In this document: piece by piece, positions 57,933-64,000 of the stretch
Layout of the letters: each line of letters begins with the position of its first letter
How positions within the stretch are numbered: position 1 is the first letter of the stretch
The notes under the pieces: model-generated
Database searches by the model: none
Told to the model about the DNA's origin: nothing
The model's input: only the letters and a program-made list of their open reading frames with translations
Position numbers and translations under genes: made by a program
Assembly (NCBI GenBank): GCA_028289545.1
Contig: JANQPG010000002.1
Coordinates: 1 to 64,000, forward strand
DNA: 64,000 bases
DNA from: Woeseiaceae bacterium
Lineage (GTDB): Bacteria; Pseudomonadota; Gammaproteobacteria; Steroidobacterales; Woeseiaceae
Direction of reading: 5' to 3'

Positions 57933-60521
57933 ATGAATCGTACTCCACTGTTTGTTCGTAAACGGACGGCCCGTTTCGCCGGCTCGGCGACGCTTCTCTG
58001 CCTCGTCCTGACATCGGGCATCGCCACGACGGCAATGGCGCAGGACGATGCCGTGCTGGAAGAGATTGTGGTCGTTTCCCAGAAGCGGGAGCAGACGCTG
58101 CAGTCTCTGCCGGTCGCCGTTTCGGTGGTCAGCCAGTCGGCGCTCGACGAAGCCCAGGTGCTCGACATCAAGGATCTGCAGTCGCTCGTTCCGAGCCTGC
58201 GCGTCAGCCAGCTCCAGGCGAGCGGCAACACCACCTTCATCATCCGCGGCTTTGGCAACGGCGCCAACAACGCCGGCATCGAACCCTCGGTGGCCGTGTA
58301 CATCGACGGCGTGTATCGGTCCCGCGCAGCGGCGGCTCTCGCGGACTTTCCGAACCTCGAGCGCATCGAGGTCATCAAAGGCCCGCAAAGCACCCTGTTC
58401 GGCAAGAACGCGTCGGCCGGCGTAATCAACGTCGTCACGGCAAAGCCGAACACCGACGAAACCACGGGCTCCGTCTCGGTAACGGCCGGCGACTACAGCC
58501 AGTTGATCCTCAAGGGCGACATTAGCGGCCCCTTGAGCGACACCGTGGGTTTCTCGCTGTCCGGCAGCTACAACCAGCGCGACGGTTATTACGAAAACCT
58601 GACGACGGGCGGCGAACTCAACGAGATCAACCGTTCGGGCGTACGTGGTCAGCTGCTGTTTACGCCGAGCGATCGCTTCGAGGCGCGGTTCATTGCCGAT
58701 TTCGATACGCTCGACGAGGCCTGCTGCGGCGTGGCCAACATTCAGAACGGACCCACCGGCGCGGCCATCGGGCTGGTCGGCGGTGCTCTTGTTCCCAACG
58801 CGCCGTTTGCCTACGAAGGCTTCTACGATTTCGATCCGACCAACGAGATCGACAACTCGGGCTTCTCGCTGCAGCTGGACTACGATCTCAACGACAACGT
58901 GACGCTGACCTCGATTACGGCGCTGCGTGAACAGGATCGTTTCGACAACGTGGACGTCGACTTCACGAGCGCGCGTCTGATCAGCGACGACACGGGTAAC
59001 CTGACGGACACCCAGATCGACACGCTGACTCAAGAGATCAGGTTGTCGGGCTCGACGGACACATTCGAGTGGGTTGTGGGCGGCTTCTACTTCGACGAGG
59101 AAGTCGATCAGCGCTCCGGCATCATTTACGGTGACGCGTTCCGCGGCTACGCCGACATACTGACGATACTCGCCACGGGCGGCACGCCGGGCGTGGACCC
59201 CTCGCCGCTCGCCGCACTCGAGGCGGGTCTCGGGCTGCCTGGCGGCCTGTTCTTCGCGGAAGGCCAGGGCAATACCGAGTTCGCCACGCTCGACAACACG
59301 GCAACGTCGCTGTTCGGCCAGGTCGACTTCAATCTCGGCGACCGCGCGACCGTGACGCTTGGCGTCGCCTACGTGGAAGACGAAAAAGACGCCACGCTCA
59401 ACATTACGGGCTCGGACGCTTTCTCGGCGCTCGACCTGCAAGAAGTGGGCTTCGGACTGGCTTTCCAGACCGTGACCGGTTTGCCGCCGACGCCTGACAA
59501 TATCAACACGATCGCAATGATGAATCCGGCGTTGATCGGGCAGCTGCAAACCGTATCCATGACGGCCTGCTCAGCCGCCGCGCCGCCGCCGAACTGCAAC
59601 GAACTGCTCGCGCTGACGCCGCTGCAGTTCCTGCCGCCGATCGTCAACTACCCGAACGCCGTTGAATCGGGCTCATCCGATGACGACGACACAACCTGGA
59701 CCGTACGCTTCGCCTACGACCTGACCGACCAGGTCAACGTCTACGCCAGCGCCGGCACCGGCTTCAAGGCAACGTCCTGGAACCTGTCGCGCGACTCGCG
59801 GCCGTTTGCGAGTGACATTGCTGCGCTGGAAAACGCGGGACTGGGTGTCAACAACCTCGTTGCCGGCACGCGATTCGCGGGGCCTGAAGAGTCGACGCTC
59901 TACGAGATCGGACTCAAATCTCGCTTCGATAACGTCATATTGAACGTCGCCGTATTCGATCAGGAAATCGAGGGCTTCCAGCAGAACCTGTTCGTCGGCA
60001 CGGGCTTCGTCCTCGCCAACGCGGGTAAGCAGTCAACCACGGGTATCGAACTCGACATGCTGTGGGCTCCGACCGCCAACCTGGAACTGTCGTTCTCAAG
60101 CATGTTCCTCGACCCGGAATACGACTCCTTCCCGCTGGGTAACGGCCCGGACGGCCCGGTCGACCTGAGCGGCACGGCACCGGCGGGTATCAGCGAGACC
60201 AGTATTACGACGTCCGCGCGTTACGGCTTCGACCTGCTCAACGGCCGCGGCTTCGTGAGGGGCGAGTACTACTACGAGAGCGACGTACAGGTCATCGAAA
60301 ACGTGTCGTCAGACCTGGCCTCGCGTGAAGTCAGCACCATCAATGCCAGTGCTGGCATCCGCTGGGACAACGGTTTCGAAGCCACGATATGGGCGCGTAA
60401 CCTGAACGACGACGAGTACCTGCAGAGCGCGTTCCCGTCGGTAGCTCAGGACGGCAGCTTCTCTGGCTACCCGAATATTCCGCGGACCTGGGGTATCACG
60501 CTGCGCTACTTCTTCGATTGA
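57933..60521 (+). CDS. TonB-dependent outer membrane receptor
   Basis: 862 aa. A signal peptide (ending AMAQ, about residue 35) is followed by a TonB-box-like EEIVVVSQKREQ, a plug domain (about 45-165; IRGFGNG, PSVAVYIDGVY, ERIEVIKGPQSTLFG) and a 22-strand beta-barrel ending in the aromatic YFFD terminus. The start is ATG at 57933, with GGGGGGAG directly upstream, a strong site. The transported compound is unknown; no siderophore, vitamin B12 or sugar genes are adjacent. Confidence 0.95.
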   Translation: MNRTPLFVRKRTARFAGSATLLCLVLTSGIATTAMAQDDAVLEEIVVVSQKREQTLQSLPVAVSVVSQSALDEAQVLDIKDLQSLVPSLRVSQLQASGNTTFIIRGFGNGANNAGIEPSVAVYIDGVYRSRAAAALADFPNLERIEVIKGPQSTLFGKNASAGVINVVTAKPNTDETTGSVSVTAGDYSQLILKGDISGPLSDTVGFSLSGSYNQRDGYYENLTTGGELNEINRSGVRGQLLFTPSDRFEARFIADFDTLDEACCGVANIQNGPTGAAIGLVGGALVPNAPFAYEGFYDFDPTNEIDNSGFSLQLDYDLNDNVTLTSITALREQDRFDNVDVDFTSARLISDDTGNLTDTQIDTLTQEIRLSGSTDTFEWVVGGFYFDEEVDQRSGIIYGDAFRGYADILTILATGGTPGVDPSPLAALEAGLGLPGGLFFAEGQGNTEFATLDNTATSLFGQVDFNLGDRATVTLGVAYVEDEKDATLNITGSDAFSALDLQEVGFGLAFQTVTGLPPTPDNINTIAMMNPALIGQLQTVSMTACSAAAPPPNCNELLALTPLQFLPPIVNYPNAVESGSSDDDDTTWTVRFAYDLTDQVNVYASAGTGFKATSWNLSRDSRPFASDIAALENAGLGVNNLVAGTRFAGPEESTLYEIGLKSRFDNVILNVAVFDQEIEGFQQNLFVGTGFVLANAGKQSTTGIELDMLWAPTANLELSFSSMFLDPEYDSFPLGNGPDGPVDLSGTAPAGISETSITTSARYGFDLLNGRGFVRGEYYYESDVQVIENVSSDLASREVSTINASAGIRWDNGFEATIWARNLNDDEYLQSAFPSVAQDGSFSGYPNIPRTWGITLRYFFD

Positions 60522-60553
60522 TCGTCAGATCGATCGTCAACCGGTAGAACACG

Positions 60554-60589
60554 AAAGGCGGCGAGCTTAACGGCTCGCCGCCTTTTTTT
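60554..60589 (+). terminator. Rho-independent terminator of the TonB receptor gene
   Basis: GGCGGCGAGC (60557-60566) and GCTCGCCGCC (60573-60582) make a perfect 10-bp stem with a 6-base loop, extended by AAA/TTT pairs, then seven T (60583-60589). It starts 33 bases after the receptor stop. On the minus strand only three T follow, so it may act weakly for the opposite gene as well. Confidence 0.95.
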
Positions 60590-60609
60590 GTGAGGATTCC
60601 CGCCGCGGC

Positions 60610-61119
60610 TCAGGCCTGGTCGGCTGCTTTGGGCGCCTCGGCCTCCCCGGTATCTTCGGCTTCGTTGAGGAAGTACATTCCCAGGGTCTCGGCCACACAA
60701 GCGGGTTTGCGCTGGTTCTCGACCTCGATGCGCGTTTCCGAGGTCAGCAGCAAAGCGCCGGCCCGCCGGCGGGCGGAAATCACCGAGGCGCGCGCCCGCA
60801 CTCGGTCTCCAACCTGGACCGGCGTATAAAAGCGCACCTTGTTGACACCAAGGTTAATGCCGCGCTCGAGATTGGGGATATCCACAAAATTTGCGGTCAA
60901 CGCGGGGATCAGCGCCAAGGTCAGATAACCGTGAGCGATGGTTTTGCCGTCGGGCATTTCCCGCCCGGCGCGGTCGACGTCCACATGTATCCACTGGTAG
61001 TCGTCCGTCGCCTCCGCGAACAGGTCTATGCGGTTTTGATCAATGACTACCCAGTCGGACAGACCGACCTCCAGTCCTTCGAGCCGTTTAGCGTCTTCAA
61101 TGGACGTAATACGATGCAA
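60610..61119 (-). CDS. MaoC-family (R)-specific enoyl-CoA hydratase-like protein
   Basis: 169 aa hotdog-fold protein. The active site DDYQWIHVD and the GKTIAHGYLTLALIP helix match MaoC/PhaJ-like hydratases, with VKFYTPVQVGDRVRA-type core (here NKVRFYTPVQVGDRVRA). It hydrates enoyl-CoA. The start is TTG at 61119 with GGGG 8 bases upstream; the sequence before IASVEEL-like SIEDAKRLEG is too short for another start. The C-terminal 25 residues are acidic and variable. Confidence 0.9.
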   Translation of the reverse strand: MHRITSIEDAKRLEGLEVGLSDWVVIDQNRIDLFAEATDDYQWIHVDVDRAGREMPDGKTIAHGYLTLALIPALTANFVDIPNLERGINLGVNKVRFYTPVQVGDRVRARASVISARRRAGALLLTSETRIEVENQRKPACVAETLGMYFLNEAEDTGEAEAPKAADQA

Positions 61120-61297
61120 GCCGTTATCCCCGTTCCCCCAAAATCGATCCGGGCTCAGCGCTGAGCCGGCAGCGCTAGAAAAACACTTTGCCGCGCCGGC
61201 CGCAAGTATTCGCGCACTTTTTGAAACGGCTCGAGCGACGATATACTGGATCAGGCAAACGCCCGGTCACGATCTCTTTCGAGACAGGTTCTACCTT

Positions 61298-61876
61298 ATG
61301 AAGCTCGCCGCCGTAATTCTCGCCGCCGGCCGAAGCCAGAGATTCGGAAACAACAAACAACTCGCGACTCTTGCGGGCGAACCGCTGATCCGCCACACCG
61401 TGCGAGCCGTCGCCGCTGTCGAACCGCACATCCTCGCCATTGTGCTGGGCCGGGATGCGGCCGAGGTTGCAAACGCCGCGGGCGCGCCGTTTCTGATCGT
61501 CAACGAGCGCTACCCGGAGGGTATCGGCGGCTCCATAGCCGCTGCAGCCCGGGCTCTCGGCAACAGCGTCGACGCGCTTTTGATTGCGCTCGGCGATCAG
61601 CCACTCGTGCCCGCCTCTCACTACCGCGACCTGGCGGCTGCCTGGAACGGTGCGGACGACGCCATCGCAGCCAGCCGGTACGCCGACACGCTCGGCGCTC
61701 CTGTGCTGTTCGGCAAACGCTACCTTCCGGAACTCGCTGCGTTGTCGGGCGACCGCGGCGCAAGAGTGCTGCTTGATCGACACGCCGCCCGCGTCGTCGA
61801 ATTACCCTGCCGAGAGGCCGAAATCGACGTCGACACGAAAGACGACTACGACAAGCTCAAGAAGGCTACGGACTGA
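61298..61876 (+). CDS. MocA-like molybdenum cofactor nucleotidyltransferase
   Basis: 192 aa. The nucleotide-binding LAAGRSQRFGNNKQLATLAGEPLI and the central GDQPLVPASHY match the MobA-like NTP transferase family, in particular MocA (CTP:molybdopterin cytidylyltransferase) and related proteins. Next to the moa cluster this suggests a cofactor for a xanthine-dehydrogenase-type enzyme; no such enzyme is in the window. I chose ATG at 61298, where similarity begins. Confidence 0.8.
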   Translation: MKLAAVILAAGRSQRFGNNKQLATLAGEPLIRHTVRAVAAVEPHILAIVLGRDAAEVANAAGAPFLIVNERYPEGIGGSIAAAARALGNSVDALLIALGDQPLVPASHYRDLAAAWNGADDAIAASRYADTLGAPVLFGKRYLPELAALSGDRGARVLLDRHAARVVELPCREAEIDVDTKDDYDKLKKATD

Positions 61877-61880
61877 GGTT

Positions 61881-62339
61881 CTAGTCGTGATGTGTGTGGG
61901 CCGCATCGTCATGTGCGTGCGCCGCGCAGCGCTCGCAGTTGACCCAGCCGGAATCGCCGTCGACGTAGTGTTCCTTCTTCCAGATAGGCAGACGCACCTT
62001 GAGTTCGTCGATGATGTAGCGGCCCGCCTTGAACGCCTCGTCGCGGTGTTTGGCGGCAACACCCACCCATACGGCGCAGTCGCCGAGTTCGAGCAGACCG
62101 CTACGGTGCACAAAATCCGCCGCAATGATCGGCCAGCGTTCGCCGGCTTCGGCAATAATACGCTGGCCCTCAGTGATCACGAGCGGCTCGTACGCCTCGT
62201 ATTCGAGCCGCCTGACTTCCCGGCCTTCGTTTTCATTCCTTACCCAACCCTCAAACGACGCATAGCCGCCGGCCGCGGGATTACGCAGCTGTTTCGCCTG
62301 AATCGCCGGGTCAATCGCTTCGGTCACTATGGCTACCAC
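61881..62339 (-). CDS. moaE: Molybdopterin synthase catalytic subunit
   Basis: 152 aa. It transfers sulfur from thiocarboxylated MoaD to precursor Z. EGWVRNENEGREVRRLEYEAY, HRSGLLELGD and the PIWKKEHY loop with active lysine are present. It has an extra Cys/His-rich tail of about 20 residues (CERC, then several His). The start is GTG, two bases after the moaD stop. Confidence 0.95.
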   Translation of the reverse strand: MVAIVTEAIDPAIQAKQLRNPAAGGYASFEGWVRNENEGREVRRLEYEAYEPLVITEGQRIIAEAGERWPIIAADFVHRSGLLELGDCAVWVGVAAKHRDEAFKAGRYIIDELKVRLPIWKKEHYVDGDSGWVNCERCAAHAHDDAAHTHHD

Positions 62340-62341
62340 GA

Positions 62342-62599
62342 CTAGCCTCCCCCTACCGGCGGGAACAAGAGCACGGTATCGCCGTCACGAATCGGCGCAT
62401 CCCAGCCCACCATGACATCGTTGATGGCCACCTTGCAGTGTCCGTGCGGCTCGGTTGACCCGTGACGCTCGCGTGTCGCTTCGAACAACTCGAGCGTCGT
62501 GCCCGCCGTCGTGGTCAGTTGCTCCGCACTCACGCCGGCGCGCTCCCTGAACAGCGCAAAATAACGTACCTGTATCGTCTTGGACGGTTGTTCACTCAT
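62342..62599 (-). CDS. moaD: Molybdopterin synthase sulfur-carrier subunit
   Basis: 85 aa ubiquitin-like protein. It ends in PPVGGG, the double-glycine that is thiocarboxylated. VRYFALFRERAGVSAEQL matches the MoaD start. The ATG overlaps the mobA stop (ATGA), so translation is coupled. The open frame runs on upstream inside mobA without support. Confidence 0.95.
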   Translation of the reverse strand: MSEQPSKTIQVRYFALFRERAGVSAEQLTTTAGTTLELFEATRERHGSTEPHGHCKVAINDVMVGWDAPIRDGDTVLLFPPVGGG

Positions 62600-63186
62600 G
62601 CTCTCGCATCCTCGAGACCGGCCGCACGAAGATCGTCCGGCGTGTTGACGTTGTCGAGTGCGCGCGGATTTGGCAAGTCGAGGAGTTCTGCCTCGCTTTT
62701 GATGAGCACCTTGCGCGGGCAGCGGACGCCCGATTCGAAGTACTGCTCGAGCAGTTCCACGCATCCCGCACGATACAGGGCGCACAAAGGCTCCGGTAGA
62801 CCGTCGTGGCGACTTCGGAAAGCCGTGAACCTCGGATCGGTAGCCTGCTCGAGCAGGCAGGCCAGGGTTGCCGCATCAAGATGCGGCAGATCGACGGCAA
62901 GCACGAGCCAGTCGGCTTCCGGCTTTGCCTTCAACGCCGAAATGATACCGGCCAGCGGCCCACCGTCGGGCACGTAGTCCACAACCTGCGGATAGCGGTC
63001 GCGCAGCGGATCGGCAGGCTGTCCCTGCCGCACCGACACCCAGGCGGTGTCGACAAACGGCTCCAGCAGGTCGGCGCACTGTTCGAGCTGCGGCTTGCCG
63101 ACGGCGGCAATGTGTGCCTTGTCCCGGCCCATGCGACGGCTTGCGCCGCCGGCCAGAATCAAACCGTGTATCGGTCTACTCGACAC
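62596..63186 (-). CDS. mobA: Molybdenum cofactor guanylyltransferase MobA
   Basis: 196 aa. GLILAGGASRRMGRDKA is the GTP-binding start, followed by VPDGGPLAGI and LAVDLPHLD. It adds GMP to molybdopterin, giving the cofactor of DMSO-reductase-type enzymes. The start is GTG and overlaps the moaC stop by 11 bases. With the MocA-like protein nearby, both cofactor forms may be made. Confidence 0.95.
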   Translation of the reverse strand: MSSRPIHGLILAGGASRRMGRDKAHIAAVGKPQLEQCADLLEPFVDTAWVSVRQGQPADPLRDRYPQVVDYVPDGGPLAGIISALKAKPEADWLVLAVDLPHLDAATLACLLEQATDPRFTAFRSRHDGLPEPLCALYRAGCVELLEQYFESGVRCPRKVLIKSEAELLDLPNPRALDNVNTPDDLRAAGLEDARA

Positions 63187-63652
63187 GCTCGAAATCCTCC
63201 TTGCCGCCGGTTTTTTTCATGAGCCGGGTTTCGCGGATAACAACCTCGTGTGACAACGCCTTGACCATGTCGTAGACGGTCAGCGCGGCAACGCTGGCGC
63301 CGGTGAGCGCCTCCATCTCGACGCCGGTCTTGTGCTCGACGGAGCAGGTGCAGTCAATGACCGCCTCATCACCCACCACGCGAACCTCTACGTCACACCT
63401 GTCCAGACCCAGAGGGTGGCAAAACGGGATCAGCTCGTGGGTTTTTTTGGCCGCCATGACGCCGGCAACAATCGCCGTCGCGAATACCGGCCCCTTCTTG
63501 CTGTTCAGTTCGCCGTCTTCTAGCACCGAGAGCACCGGCGGCGGCAGCCACACACGGCTTTGTGCCCGGGCTTCGCGTCCGGTCACCGATTTGCCGCTGA
63601 CGTCGACCATCCTCGGCCGGTTGCCGTCGTCGACGTGGCTCAGTGTATTCAT
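63176..63652 (-). CDS. moaC: Cyclic pyranopterin monophosphate synthase accessory protein
   Basis: 158 aa. MoaC makes cyclic pyranopterin from the MoaA product. VDVSGKSVTGREA at the start, KKTHELIPFCHPLGLD and KTGVEMEALTGASVAALTVYDM with the active lysine segment are intact. It follows moaA by 29 bases and overlaps mobA. Confidence 0.97.
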   Translation of the reverse strand: MNTLSHVDDGNRPRMVDVSGKSVTGREARAQSRVWLPPPVLSVLEDGELNSKKGPVFATAIVAGVMAAKKTHELIPFCHPLGLDRCDVEVRVVGDEAVIDCTCSVEHKTGVEMEALTGASVAALTVYDMVKALSHEVVIRETRLMKKTGGKEDFERVE

Positions 63653-63681
63653 GATTGCTCCTCGAGAAACCGGCGCAGGTG

Positions 63682-64000
63682 TTACCCGCCTATCCGGTAC
63701 ATTTCTACTTTCGACTGCGCGTGAGCTTCGGCAAGTTCCGGGCGACGAAGTTCGCTGTAACGATCGGCTCGCTGCAGCCAGATCCGTGCCAGTATGTCTT
63801 TGAGTTCCTCGTCATCAGCGCCGTTCCTCAAGGGTTCCCGGAGGTCGGTACCGTGAGTGGCGAACAGACACGTGTACAGCATGCCGTCCGCCGATAGCCG
63901 GGCTCGCGAACAGCTTCCGCAAAACGGTTCGGTCACCGAGGAAATAAAGCCGATCTCACCTTTGCCATCACTGTACACGTAACGCCGAGCCACTTCGCCC
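63682..64000 (-). CDS. moaA: GTP 3',8-cyclase MoaA (C-terminal part, cut by window edge)
   Basis: Partial: only the last 106 residues are in the window; the frame stays open to base 64000. The second Fe-S cluster ligands C-x2-C-x13-C are in PFCGSCSRARLSADGMLYTC, and the protein ends with the conserved YRIGG, whose two glycines are needed for activity. It is the first visible gene of moaA-moaC-mobA-moaD-moaE. Confidence 0.95.
   Translation of the reverse strand, partial: GEVARRYVYSDGKGEIGFISSVTEPFCGSCSRARLSADGMLYTCLFATHGTDLREPLRNGADDEELKDILARIWLQRADRYSELRRPELAEAHAQSKVEMYRIGG

Noticed and set aside
57897-59549. 550-codon frame antisense to the TonB receptor
   Set aside because: It is rich in Arg and Val with no motif; the receptor on the plus strand has signal, plug and barrel features.

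Overview
The window is a GC-rich, gene-dense chromosomal segment that reads as Gammaproteobacteria. Many blocks keep the order known from E. coli: divergent guaAB/xseA; ndk-rlmN-pilF-rodZ-hisS-yfgM-bamB-der; suhB next to trmJ and isc genes; and queA-tgt-yajC-secDF. A NAD-type 180-kDa glutamate dehydrogenase, a TonB-dependent receptor, ETF-ubiquinone oxidoreductase and several acyl-CoA enzymes fit an aerobic heterotroph of the Woeseia/Steroidobacter kind. That lineage is an inference from gene content, not a computed placement.

Layout: 0-2.6 kb has tRNA-Ser, the lytic transglycosylase mltF, tadA and ridA. 2.6-5.5 kb has an AraC regulator divergent from a TTC38-like TPR gene, which is followed by an AdoMet-decarboxylase-like gene. 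5.5-10.9 kb has guaA and guaB (minus) divergent from xseA and an M23 peptidase (plus). 10.9-19.1 kb is an accessory block lying between xseA and der, which are near neighbours in E. coli. It holds small minus-strand genes of mixed origin: phosphoesterase, VOC protein, two HEPN-like proteins, HAD hydrolase, monooxygenase lipoprotein, SUFU domain, NTF2-like, Tat amidase, DUF1287, and an antitoxin/ParE/macrodomain operon. 19.1-31.2 kb is one long minus-strand run from trmJ through iscS, an IscU-like gene, iscA, ndk, rlmN, pilF, rodZ, hisS, yfgM, bamB and der to metX. 31.2-40.3 kb has suhB (plus), the secF/secD/yajC/tgt/queA cluster (minus), and an ECF sigma, membrane partner and PDZ-protein operon with its own terminator. 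40.3-49.4 kb has tRNA-Leu, a Nudix gene, dsbC, xerD, an acyltransferase/thiolase/SDR run, ETF-QO, zapE and a MarR regulator. 49.6-57.5 kb has the glutamate dehydrogenase, gpmA, gamma-carbonic anhydrase, tesB and an SDR without catalytic residues. 57.9-64 kb has a TonB receptor with a strong terminator, a MaoC hydratase, a MocA-like transferase and the molybdopterin operon moaA-moaC-mobA-moaD-moaE; moaA runs off the window.

Most of the window is housekeeping: purine synthesis, tRNA modification, envelope assembly, protein export, Fe-S and molybdenum cofactor synthesis. The points most worth following are the antitoxin/ParE/macrodomain operon, the reduced isc locus with an IscU-like protein lacking two ligand cysteines, the AdoMetDC-like protein with its processing histidine replaced, the SDR that lost its catalytic triad, and the sigma/PDZ module. 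I found no CRISPR array, transposase, prophage gene or rRNA.
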